From Bacteroidaceae bacterium (GTDB lineage Bacteria > Bacteroidota > Bacteroidia > Bacteroidales > Bacteroidaceae), in assembly GCA_017509605.1 (NCBI GenBank), contig JAFWPH010000042.1:40513-104512 (forward strand): a DNA stretch of 64,000 nt, written 5' to 3'. This document shows, piece after piece, positions 25,759 to 33,874 of this stretch. The notes below the pieces were generated by a model. The model did not search any database, had not been told where the DNA came from, and was given only the letters and a program-made list of their open reading frames with translations. The translations under genes were made by a program, and so were the position numbers. Each line of letters starts with the position of its first letter. Position 1 is the stretch's first letter.

Positions 25759-26892
25759 ATGAACATCTTATTCATCTCACACGACTCATCACACACAGGT
25801 GCTCCATTGGCCCTGCTAAGCTTAGTGAGGGCAATAAGGGAACACATCCCGGAAGTAAGATGTACTGTACTCATTTTGAAAGACGGTCCTCTAACTATTG
25901 AATTCGGTAAAGAGTGTCCAGTCATCATTCCCCAGAGAAAGCCATGGTGTCTTCAGAACCTATTCGTCCCTTCAAATCTTATAGACCGATTGTCCATACG
26001 GCTGTTTCTCAAGCACATCAAACACCAGCATTTCGACTTGATATATGCCAACTCTGCATCCTCTTTACACTGCGCTATTGTGTTGAAAGAGATTCTCCAC
26101 ATCCCAGTCCTTCTCCATTTCCACGAATCAGGCATCAACAGGTGCTATATCGACATCCGTCAAAGTTGGATCCATGCTTGCGATCATTTCATCGCCGTCA
26201 GCCCACTGGCCCGCCAGTGTCTCGCAGACCTTGGTGCGGATTTATCTAAAATCAGTGTCATCTTCCCCACTTCGGTTTTCATTGAACAGTTGCTTAACTC
26301 AAATGATGTACAGGAGAAAACTGCAAAGAAGGATTCTGCCAAGACCATTGTGGGATTTGTGGGACCACTGATAAACCGCAAAGGCGGCGACCTGCTGCCC
26401 ATTGTCTTGAGAAGACTCTGTGACCGTCACCCTGACTTCGATTTTGAGATCCGCAGTGTTGGGAACGACCACGACTTAGAGCGCAAATGCCTGGAATACG
26501 ACGCCCACCGTCTATGTGTGTCCGACAAGATCCACTTCATTGATCCATTAGAAGATCCCATTACCGTTTACACTGAAATGGACATGCTGTTGGTGTTGTC
26601 AAGAGAAGAGTCCTTCTCACTTGTGGTACCCGAGTTCGGTCTGTTGGGAAAACCCGCAATTCTTTTCAACGGCTCATGTGGTGTTCAACATTTCCTCCAA
26701 CATGAACATAATGCGTTGATCGTACCATATTTAGACCTTGATGGCATTGCTGACGCCATCTACCGACTGGGAACAAATGACGATGAAAAACACCGCATGG
26801 GTGAGAACCTGCGTCAAGTGATGACCGAGCATTATACCCACCACGACACTAATGGACAAATCATCAACCTTCTAAGAGAATACATATCTTGA
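25759..26892 (+). CDS. Glycosyltransferase family 4, tandem paralogue
   Basis: 377 residues (MNILFISHDSSHTGAPLALL). It matches the preceding gene block by block: ARRANGEMENT of IPVLLHFHESG, IVGFVGPLINRKGGDLLP, LLVLSREESFSLVVPEFG and the C-terminal IVPYLDLDGIADAIYRLG all have counterparts there. The pair clearly arose by duplication. A change in the acidic motif (ENGLLGKP in the first, EFGLLGKP here) may reflect different donor specificity. Translation is probably coupled, given the 4-bp gap. It is followed by a terminator hairpin. Confidence 0.9.
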   Translation: MNILFISHDSSHTGAPLALLSLVRAIREHIPEVRCTVLILKDGPLTIEFGKECPVIIPQRKPWCLQNLFVPSNLIDRLSIRLFLKHIKHQHFDLIYANSASSLHCAIVLKEILHIPVLLHFHESGINRCYIDIRQSWIHACDHFIAVSPLARQCLADLGADLSKISVIFPTSVFIEQLLNSNDVQEKTAKKDSAKTIVGFVGPLINRKGGDLLPIVLRRLCDRHPDFDFEIRSVGNDHDLERKCLEYDAHRLCVSDKIHFIDPLEDPITVYTEMDMLLVLSREESFSLVVPEFGLLGKPAILFNGSCGVQHFLQHEHNALIVPYLDLDGIADAIYRLGTNDDEKHRMGENLRQVMTEHYTHHDTNGQIINLLREYIS

Positions 26893-26917
26893 AGATCATC
26901 AACATCTTATAAACAAA

Positions 26918-26949
26918 TTCAGGGCCTTGGATATTTCCAGGGCCCTGAA
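26918..26949. terminator. Terminator-like hairpin between convergent genes
   Basis: Arms TTCAGGGCC (26918-26926) and GGCCCTGAA (26941-26949), 14-nt loop. T-tracts are weak on both sides. Confidence 0.6.
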
Positions 26950-26971
26950 ATAATAAGGACTATCAAGCTCA

Positions 26972-29083
26972 CTAATTGATGAGGAAGTACTTCGTGTAGC
27001 CTTTGTAAGTGCATTTCACTGTGGCACGTCCGTCTGCCACAGTTCCAACCTCGACCTTCACATCAGGATTGTCGGTCGTGACATCAATCACTGAATGATC
27101 AGTGAGAGGCGCATAGGCCTGATAGCGGTTCTGCTCCGTATAACCATTGGCGTTGGTGGAACGTATAGGTAAATTGGGGATGTTCACTTGCTTACCATCA
27201 ACCTTGATGGTGACTTGTGGCACTTGTGGACGTTGGCATGTCTGTCCCTGACGAGAGAATCCGATTCCGTGGAGGTCGAAAAGTCCCATCGGACGCTGCT
27301 GCTGACGCTGTCCGAAGCCAGCACCGCCACCGAACGGAGGACGCTGCTGCTGACGCTGTTCCACTTCCTCTCCCTCAGCCACGAGGTAGATGGCGTGCTT
27401 GCCCTTGAGTCCTTCCACCTCTGGCACAGCCACCTGGTAGTTGCGAGCTTGGCGAGGCGCATTGGCCGGAATAGTCAGCACGGCGATTTCCTTGCCTTTA
27501 TGGACGTCGTTGGCATAGGGTCCATCGAGCATTATGTGGATCTTTACCTCTGAATCAACAGTGTGTGTGAGGTTGAGGTTGAGCATGGTGCCGTCGCCCT
27601 TCTTAGTTCCCTCAAAGGCATTAACTCCCCTGTCGTTCTTCGCCAGACCACCGAATCCAAAGTACTTGAACCCCACGATGCCACGGTTGGTGATGCCTGC
27701 CAGGTCCATGTGGTTGTCCCAAACATCCCAGTTGTCCTGCATCCATTCGTTGCCTGTCATGTAACAGGCAATACCAGCGGAATAGTAATTGTAGGGGGGT
27801 AGTCCAAAAATCTGGAATCCCTCGGAAGTGACCTCAGCGCCTGTATAGCAAGTGCCGTCGGAGGCAGAAGCCGTCCATTCATTGTTCTTGGCGTAAGGGT
27901 CGTAAGCCGTGATCTTAACCATACCGCCATCAGCGACAGACTTCTTGTCGCACACAATCTTCACTGGAGCAACCATTGGCTGACGGGCATTGCCGAAACC
28001 ACGTGGCGGACGATGATAGAAAACATACCACTGACCGTTGATCTGCTGGAGAGATCCGTGGGTGTTGTGAGCTGCATTGGTGGTGGTGAGGTGTGTGCCG
28101 TCCTCGTTGGGCACGACACCCCGTGAATCAACCAGCACGCCTCCTGAGCGCCAGGGGCCGAGTGGACTGTCGCCAAAAGCGTAACGGAGGGCTGAGTTAG
28201 TGGAACCCAGTCCATAGTCAGGCCCTGAATAGCCAGAGAACACCATCACGTATTTATTCCCCACCTGACGGATGGAGGAAGCCTCAAAGAAATTGAAGTC
28301 GCCAGGGTTCTGCCCCTTATAAAGTGAGGGGTACTGTGTGCCAGCTGGGTCTCGCACCTCGCCGTAACGTTCGCTGGCGGGAATGAAATAGTCGTGAATC
28401 TCGGTGCCAGGACGTACGGAGTACATGGTGGTTGGATCGAGTTCGAAGGCTGTAGAATGGCGGAAACCATAGAAAACATAGGCACGGAAACCTGTCTCAT
28501 AGTCAGGGTCTTTCTTGTCGGTGATAGTCTCTATAAAAACAGAAGGGTCGAAGTCGATGATGGATCCAGGTTTGCAAGTGCGTCCGTCGTCCGACATGTT
28601 CACAGGTGTGAAAGGACCATTGGGACGGTCGCCTTTGCAGACAGTCGGAGTGCGTCGGAAACCACGTGAATGTGGATAGAGATAGTAAGTCTTCTTGCCT
28701 GTGTGACGGTCTTTCACCTCCACTAGGTCGGGGGCGAACATGGTGTCCCACTGTCCATCGATATAATAAGTGAATAGAGGTCCCTCATCGCGCCATTGGC
28801 TGAGGTCCTCAACCGGTGCCGACCACATGCGGATATCGGGGCCACAATAGCCGGTGAATGTCACGTCATGGGAACCGATGATATAGGCCCTGAACTTGCC
28901 GGGATGGTCAGGATCCTCGAACACGCGCGGCTCACCATCAGGCAAGTGCTCCCAAAGTGGCAAGTAAGGGTTCTGTCCTTTCACGGCCGTACTGAAAAGG
29001 AACAAAGCGGTCAGTGCGATACAGCAAGATAATGTCATACGGCTCACGCACAAGATTGGGGTTGTTTTCTTTTTTGTGTCCAT
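26972..29083 (-). CDS. Glycoside hydrolase family 43 protein with C-terminal binding region
   Basis: 703 residues from ATG 29081-29083 (MDTKKKTTPILCV); the extension to 29212 is rejected because a promoter lies at 29113-29143. The signal peptide ends at about AVKGQ. The five-bladed propeller gives the likely base in RVFEDPDHPG, FAPDLVEVKD, and the acid Glu in FNFFEASSIRQVGNKYVMVFSG (read in parts). Likely substrate is an arabinose- or xylose-containing glycan. The C-terminal third (about 430-700) is carbohydrate-binding-like. It is interrupted by a Gln/Arg-rich low-complexity insert with two RQQQRP copies at about 570-600. Predicted periplasmic or surface. Confidence 0.82.
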   Translation of the reverse strand: MDTKKKTTPILCVSRMTLSCCIALTALFLFSTAVKGQNPYLPLWEHLPDGEPRVFEDPDHPGKFRAYIIGSHDVTFTGYCGPDIRMWSAPVEDLSQWRDEGPLFTYYIDGQWDTMFAPDLVEVKDRHTGKKTYYLYPHSRGFRRTPTVCKGDRPNGPFTPVNMSDDGRTCKPGSIIDFDPSVFIETITDKKDPDYETGFRAYVFYGFRHSTAFELDPTTMYSVRPGTEIHDYFIPASERYGEVRDPAGTQYPSLYKGQNPGDFNFFEASSIRQVGNKYVMVFSGYSGPDYGLGSTNSALRYAFGDSPLGPWRSGGVLVDSRGVVPNEDGTHLTTTNAAHNTHGSLQQINGQWYVFYHRPPRGFGNARQPMVAPVKIVCDKKSVADGGMVKITAYDPYAKNNEWTASASDGTCYTGAEVTSEGFQIFGLPPYNYYSAGIACYMTGNEWMQDNWDVWDNHMDLAGITNRGIVGFKYFGFGGLAKNDRGVNAFEGTKKGDGTMLNLNLTHTVDSEVKIHIMLDGPYANDVHKGKEIAVLTIPANAPRQARNYQVAVPEVEGLKGKHAIYLVAEGEEVEQRQQQRPPFGGGAGFGQRQQQRPMGLFDLHGIGFSRQGQTCQRPQVPQVTIKVDGKQVNIPNLPIRSTNANGYTEQNRYQAYAPLTDHSVIDVTTDNPDVKVEVGTVADGRATVKCTYKGYTKYFLIN
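27291..27359 (-). repeat. 21-bp in-frame direct repeat in the GH43 gene
   Basis: The same 21-base sequence (21 of 21) occurs at 27291-27311 and 27339-27359, 48 bp apart, i.e. 16 codons. It encodes the QRQQQRP segments of the low-complexity insert. Confidence 0.85.
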
Positions 29084-29112
29084 GTTTTTTGTAGTTATTA
29101 ATTGGTTTTTTG

Positions 29113-29143
29113 CAAAGTTAGGCAAACCACTCACAACTGCAAA
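29113..29143 (-). promoter_or_regulatory. Bacteroidetes -33/-7 promoter for the GH43 gene
   Basis: On the minus strand TTTG (29140-29143), 19-bp spacer, TAACTTTG (29113-29120). This places the GH43 start at 29083. Confidence 0.75.
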
Positions 29144-29192
29144 GACACCTTGTAACCGATATTTATAGATATGAAACATGAAGAGCAGAAAA

Positions 29193-30179
29193 TCACTCAC
29201 CGCATATCTCATGGTCGAAGGATTGTGAAAGGAACTGGCCTAATGAACGTTTGAATGGCTTGGAGAGCGTGGTCAAGCGACCGGAACCTATCACATAGGG
29301 ATCGATATGGCGTTTCTTAGCTGGAACAGCGAGAGGGGCACTATATGGCAAGCCGACAGGCGACATCGTATGCAGCGAACGATAGCGCAGCCAATCCCTT
29401 CGGGCTTCCTCATCGTCCATGAGTCGTTGGATGACCAAAGACTCACCCGTGTGGAGGTCATCGAGCGTCAAGATACCTCGACAGACATGTTTACGAACCA
29501 GACGGGCCAGCATCTGCATGGCATAGCGATCTTGATCGGCCACATAGATCTCCGATGTTTTCAAGGTGGCCATGCCGAATTCCAAAGCTACGTCCAAATG
29601 ACTGAACATCAGTTCATCCACCCCCTCCTCGTTCTGTCCTACCACAAGGTCGGAATACCATCTCGCGATATCCTCACGAGGTCCAATACCATAATTCACA
29701 ATATTTCCCATCGTGTATTCGAGCCGGTCAGCAGAGAGACGCGGGGTATCATTGTCGGCAATTGGAAAACGGTGGTAGTCGTCAACATCGGCTGTGGTCA
29801 ACCCCTCACTAACGAGACAGTCCTGCAACTCAACCGAAGAGTCGATGAACTCCGTCGTCCTACTCTCAGTCGATTCCTGCCGCTCGTGGTCACCGTTCAT
29901 GAAATCGATGACATGGGCGAAGACCGGCGTCGCAATGTCGTGAAGCAAGGCCGCCACTGTCTGACGGACATCCTGGGTGAAATGCCAAACTATCAGGGCC
30001 ACACCAATGCTGTGGTCAAACCTTGAATACCTCTCTATTGCGTGAAAGAGCGGAAAACTGGTGTATTCGCATCCGCAGTTCATGCCGATGTCCTTCAACC
30101 GCTGCATGGCTGGAGCCGACGCCATTTGGCTGATGAAATCGGGTGTTGTCGGATGGTATGTCTGCCAAAGTCGCATCAT
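29193..30179 (-). CDS. HD-domain phosphohydrolase
   Basis: 328 residues. HD motif residues: H in SRFDHSIGVALIVWHF, HD in VAALLHDIATPVFAHVID, and a later D in LSADRLEYTMG. This resembles the dNTPase/HD superfamily group annotated as HD superfamily phosphohydrolases in Bacteroidetes. No signal peptide, so cytoplasmic. It starts 2 bp after the GH43_12-like gene ends, so the two are probably translated from one message, an unusual partner for a secreted glycosidase. Substrate unknown (nucleotide or phosphomonoester). Confidence 0.8.
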   Translation of the reverse strand: MMRLWQTYHPTTPDFISQMASAPAMQRLKDIGMNCGCEYTSFPLFHAIERYSRFDHSIGVALIVWHFTQDVRQTVAALLHDIATPVFAHVIDFMNGDHERQESTESRTTEFIDSSVELQDCLVSEGLTTADVDDYHRFPIADNDTPRLSADRLEYTMGNIVNYGIGPREDIARWYSDLVVGQNEEGVDELMFSHLDVALEFGMATLKTSEIYVADQDRYAMQMLARLVRKHVCRGILTLDDLHTGESLVIQRLMDDEEARRDWLRYRSLHTMSPVGLPYSAPLAVPAKKRHIDPYVIGSGRLTTLSKPFKRSLGQFLSQSFDHEICGE

Positions 30180-30181
30180 AT

Positions 30182-31693
30182 CTACAATGCCTTCATTGTG
30201 AACTCATCGAAACGGGCTAATCCCTTGTCGCCATAACAGAACAACCCCACACGGATTCCCTTCCAATAACCAACCCTCATGGGGAAAGGATCACCCGCGG
30301 GCAAGTATTTGCTACCGTCAAGACTATAGTAGAATTGATGGGTGTGTTTAATGCAGTTGTTGACCACGCGAAAACAAACCCTCTTGAACTTACCTGATTT
30401 GACGAGTTGGCGCTGTCCATCCGTTTCCACAAAGACACCTTGTGGTGTCACACCGACAGCATGGAACCGCTGACCGATGCAAGACAGACCAGCAAAACAG
30501 TCGCCTTGGGATGAGATGACCGTGGTGCTTTGAGTCATCTCGCCCATCACTTTCTGGGTGAGCATGTTCCGGCATGATCTCAGGTTGTCGGCAGGCAAGG
30601 CGTGAATGGTCAGGCGTCCCTTGCTCTCAGTCAGCGACCAATAGTCGTTCTGCGGATTGTGGTTCCACTGCCACTGCAAACCGAGTGGACCAGAGAAATC
30701 ATCGTCGGTCTGCGGAAGAGAGCGCGATTCTGAGCGTATGGGCATTTGCCATACCGTAACTGGCTCACCAATGCCATTGCCGTCTTTATCAACTCCCATC
30801 AGCGGCCATTCGTCCAACCAACGGGCTGGTTGCAGATGCACGACTCGTCCAAGTTCCGGTGTGTCCTGAAAATGATAGAACCACCATGTGCCATCGGGCG
30901 CATCGACCAGCGCGCCCTGGTGCGGTCCATTGATGGGAGTGCTTCCCTGTTCAAGCATAATACGGCGTTCATAGGGACCATAGATGTTGGTTGAACGAAG
31001 GACGGTCTGCCATCCCTGCCCCACTCCGCCTTCCGGAATTATGAGGAAGTAATAGCCGTTTCGTTTCAACCATTTGGTGCCTTCAGCAACCGGTCCTGTA
31101 TAGACTGTCACTCCTTCATCAAGCAACTGGCGTCCGTCTGCCGACATCTTGTGGACGATGATGGGACCAGCGCCATGCTGGCTCCGACCAAGATACGCCT
31201 GGCCGTCATCGTCCCACAACGGACAAGGGTCTTCCCATTTCTTTACCCGCTTCACCAGATAGAGGGGCGCCCACGGACCATGCGCATCCGTGGCTGTAGA
31301 CATATAGAGTCCTTCATCGGGAGTGCAGAAATAGACATAGAAGTGTCCGTCGTGATAGCGAATGGCTGGTGCCCACGAACCGCCAGCATAATGCTGGTTG
31401 TCGTCCCAGCCAGGCTCATCGAAACGGTTGTATATCTGACTGATATAATGCCAGTTGACCATATCATCCGACTCCAGCACCTGCATGCCGATAAAATGGA
31501 AATCGGAAGCCACCATATAGAATTTCTTGCCTACACGGATTACATCCGGATCGGAGAAGTCGGCGTTCAACACAGGATTCCTGTAGGAACCGTCACCTTG
31601 GTCACCCCATGCAGGCACTGCTGACTCACTTTCCTGAGCGCTGATGGCCAGCATACTATTCATTGCTATAAGGATAGATAATAGCCTTTTCAT
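30182..31693 (-). CDS. Glycoside hydrolase family 43 (subfamily 12-like)
   Basis: 503 residues with a signal peptide (MKRLLSILIAMNSMLAISAQ). Catalytic features: base Asp in NADFSDPDVIRVGKKFYMV, pKa-modulating Asp in KWEDPCPLWDDDGQAY and acid Glu in YYFLIIPEGGVGQGW. The C-terminal 190 residues form the beta-sandwich common in this subfamily (DDDFSGPLGLQWQWNHNP, then VGYWKGIRVGLFCYGD). Known relatives are beta-xylosidases or alpha-L-arabinofuranosidases. Predicted periplasmic. It is transcribed with the downstream HD gene. Confidence 0.88.
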   Translation of the reverse strand: MKRLLSILIAMNSMLAISAQESESAVPAWGDQGDGSYRNPVLNADFSDPDVIRVGKKFYMVASDFHFIGMQVLESDDMVNWHYISQIYNRFDEPGWDDNQHYAGGSWAPAIRYHDGHFYVYFCTPDEGLYMSTATDAHGPWAPLYLVKRVKKWEDPCPLWDDDGQAYLGRSQHGAGPIIVHKMSADGRQLLDEGVTVYTGPVAEGTKWLKRNGYYFLIIPEGGVGQGWQTVLRSTNIYGPYERRIMLEQGSTPINGPHQGALVDAPDGTWWFYHFQDTPELGRVVHLQPARWLDEWPLMGVDKDGNGIGEPVTVWQMPIRSESRSLPQTDDDFSGPLGLQWQWNHNPQNDYWSLTESKGRLTIHALPADNLRSCRNMLTQKVMGEMTQSTTVISSQGDCFAGLSCIGQRFHAVGVTPQGVFVETDGQRQLVKSGKFKRVCFRVVNNCIKHTHQFYYSLDGSKYLPAGDPFPMRVGYWKGIRVGLFCYGDKGLARFDEFTMKAL

Positions 31694-31726
31694 ATTGTCA
31701 ATCTATAATCATTTCGTTATGTGTAG

Positions 31727-31734
31727 CAAATGTA
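31727..31734 (-). promoter_or_regulatory. Predicted -7 box for the GH43/HD unit
   Basis: Minus strand TACATTTG, 33 bp upstream of the start at 31693. No exact -33 box. Confidence 0.4.
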
Positions 31735-31891
31735 AATAAAAAAACGTAATAAATCCATTATTGAATCATGATAATGTGTTTTTCATCAGAAGAAATGCAT
31801 GTTTCATCAGTAAAATTGTGTAAGTTTACCCGAATCATTAAAAAAACAGGAATATGTTACATCAAATCACAATCCTTTCAGAAGAAAAACA

Positions 31892-31899
31892 TAACTTTG
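31892..31899 (+). promoter_or_regulatory. Predicted -7 box for the CHASE2 gene
   Basis: TAACTTTG; leader about 90 nt to ATG 31994. Confidence 0.4.
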
Positions 31900-31993
31900 C
31901 AGAAAGACTTAATAAACCGTTTCCAGAACTCAGGTCTGAAGTTTAAGGCCAAGGCCATGGACTTTAAGCCTAAACAAAATGTATTGAACAACG

Positions 31994-33271
31994 ATGGGGA
32001 AAAGCAAGAACCAAATATGGAAAAAAATTATGGCCGACACCGTGGCTGTCATCGTGTTGGCCATACTGTTGTTGCCGCTGCATAGCTGGCTCTACGGCAC
32101 GTCGTTGCTCAACATGAGTGAGAAGTCGAGTTCGGCGGCCAGCAGCCTGAGTTACGACATCCAACGGCGGCAGACGGTGGCTGTTCACTCCGACGAGATT
32201 GCACTTGTGGATATCAGCACCATCTACGGCGGCGGAGCACGCGCTGAGATTGCCGCTCTCTTGGATACCATATACTCCATGAATCCCAAGCGCATTGGAG
32301 TCGATGTGTTTTTTCCCGTATCACGGACCACCTTCAATCCTTTAGCGACCCTGACCGACTCGATACTCGCCACTACCGCTCGCCGCATCGCAGACAAAGC
32401 TGTGTTCGTGTGCCAACTTGACTCGTTTGACAGCGACCTGGAGGAGTTCGGCTGCATCCACCATTCATTCTTTATCAACAGCCAAAGTCCGGAAGACAGC
32501 GTACTACTGTCAGAGGGCTATGCCAATCTCGTCCAGGACACTCCAGGGCAGGTCATCAGAAAATACAGCCTCCGCCAACAGGCCGAAGGGCGTTATGTGT
32601 GGTCGTTTGCCGCACAGATAGCAACAGACTATATAGATGGAGCCGACACCTTGGACAACGAACCCATCATCCGTTTCGACCCCACAGACTTCCTCTGTAT
32701 GGATCCAGACCATATCGTGGCCGATTCCATCCGAGACCGCATCGTGCTGGTAGGCGACATGAGCGACAGGGGCGATAGCCACCTCACCCCTCTCGGCATG
32801 ATGCAGGGAATGGAACTTCATGCCTATGCTGTGCAGTCCATCCTGCATTACGAAAAGGTTGGTGGCGTCTCTATTGGGGTGTTATCACTCATCTCCTTGG
32901 TGTTGTGCCTGCTCTACACTTTCTTGTTGTTTACTATTGATTACAAACTCGACGTCAACCCCAACAACCTTCTGAAGTTCGCCATCAAGCAAGGCATGAT
33001 TACTTTGGCCGCCACCTATCTGCTCAACATCATCCTGCAGTACATCGCATACGTCTCGTTCACAGTGTTCGACACGACTTTGGGGCTTCACGCCTTACTG
33101 CCTGACCTCATCAAACTTGTGGCTTTTACCAAGGTAAACTACAGCATTCTTGTGCCATTGCTTTACAAGCGCTTCGGATGGAAATGGCTAAGCTACTCAT
33201 GCCTGGTGGACAACTCTAAAATGATTCAGAATCAAACGAATAAACCTAACAATCAAAACAATCCTAAATAA
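31994..33271 (+). CDS. CHASE2-domain membrane protein without an output domain
   Basis: 425 residues. One TM near the N-terminus (VAVIVLAILLLPLHSWLY, about 17-34) is followed by a periplasmic CHASE2 domain. Its marks are ALVDISTIYGGGARAEIA, RIGVDVFFP and DRIVLVGDMSDRGDSHLTP, ending in MQGMELHAYAVQSIL. Three C-terminal hydrophobic segments follow (about 295-317, 333-352, 360-385). CHASE2 normally feeds a cyclase, kinase or GGDEF domain; here only a short Asn-rich tail remains. The signal would have to pass through a partner protein. The next gene, 7 bp downstream, encodes a secreted FecR-like protein. Confidence 0.8.
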   Translation: MGKSKNQIWKKIMADTVAVIVLAILLLPLHSWLYGTSLLNMSEKSSSAASSLSYDIQRRQTVAVHSDEIALVDISTIYGGGARAEIAALLDTIYSMNPKRIGVDVFFPVSRTTFNPLATLTDSILATTARRIADKAVFVCQLDSFDSDLEEFGCIHHSFFINSQSPEDSVLLSEGYANLVQDTPGQVIRKYSLRQQAEGRYVWSFAAQIATDYIDGADTLDNEPIIRFDPTDFLCMDPDHIVADSIRDRIVLVGDMSDRGDSHLTPLGMMQGMELHAYAVQSILHYEKVGGVSIGVLSLISLVLCLLYTFLLFTIDYKLDVNPNNLLKFAIKQGMITLAATYLLNIILQYIAYVSFTVFDTTLGLHALLPDLIKLVAFTKVNYSILVPLLYKRFGWKWLSYSCLVDNSKMIQNQTNKPNNQNNPK

Positions 33272-33278
33272 TCAGTCT

Positions 33279-33800
33279 ATGAAAAGATTTATCATCATGA
33301 CTTTGTTCGTGACATGCTTTATGCTTGGAAGCGAAGCACAGAACTATACCGTCTTCTACTTGAAAGGCGAGGTGAGATGCCAGCAAAACGGAAAGACCAC
33401 TGTTCTGAAAGAGAAACAACAGGTCGCATCCAACGCGACATTCATTCTTGGAAAAGACATGGCGCTGATTCTGAAAGACGAGGAGAACTGCCGTCTGCCC
33501 GTCATCAAAGGTCCATGTAAGGGACAACTGTCCAAACTGGTGAAAAAAGACAAGGCATCTATCCTGGAACGCTCCAAAGAATACTTTTCTCATTTGATCG
33601 GCAAAAGTCGCACCGATGTGAAACAAGAAAGCGAAAGGATGAAAGAGATGGGTAGCATCTCTCGCCAACCCGTTGTTGGTGAACGACCTGAAGAGAATCA
33701 AGAGGCGATGAAGAGAGAGATGGAAAGGATGAAGATGATGCAAGAGGTGATGGAAGTGGAACACGATGTGGAAAGAATCATCGAAGAACTTGATATATAG
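33279..33800 (+). CDS. Secreted FecR-like protein with charged helical tail
   Basis: 173 residues. Signal peptide MKRFIIMTLFVTCFMLGSEAQ. The first 70 mature residues (YTVFYLKGEVRCQQNGKTTV, then ATFILGKDMALILKDEEN) read like a FecR beta domain: a polyanion/peptide-sensing-like strand set. The rest is a Met-, Glu- and Lys-rich helix. It follows the CHASE2 gene by 7 bp. FecR-domain proteins next to CHASE2 genes occur elsewhere, so a sensory pair is plausible but unproven. The FecR assignment is by pattern only. Confidence 0.6.
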   Translation: MKRFIIMTLFVTCFMLGSEAQNYTVFYLKGEVRCQQNGKTTVLKEKQQVASNATFILGKDMALILKDEENCRLPVIKGPCKGQLSKLVKKDKASILERSKEYFSHLIGKSRTDVKQESERMKEMGSISRQPVVGERPEENQEAMKREMERMKMMQEVMEVEHDVERIIEELDI

Positions 33801-33835
33801 TCTTTAGTTTTGGTGGCAAGTTATATAATCATCAA

Positions 33836-33861
33836 GGGGCGCAGGCAAGCCTGCACCCCCC
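33836..33861. terminator. GC-rich hairpin between convergent genes
   Basis: GGGG-c-GCAGGC pairs with GCCTGC-a-CCCC around an AA loop. No T-run, so its role as terminator is uncertain. Confidence 0.45.
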
Positions 33862-33874
33862 AGGAAACTAAAGC

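Larger units (their letters stand above)
31694..31993. other. Divergent intergenic region, GH43 / CHASE2
   Basis: 300 bp, AT-rich, with opposed promoter boxes at 31727-31734 and 31892-31899. I see no gene, repeat or structured RNA. Confidence 0.6.

Noticed and set aside
31768..32085. 105-codon frame upstream of and overlapping the CHASE2 gene
   Set aside because: It overlaps a promoter box and the CHASE2 start in another frame and shows no domain or sensible composition.
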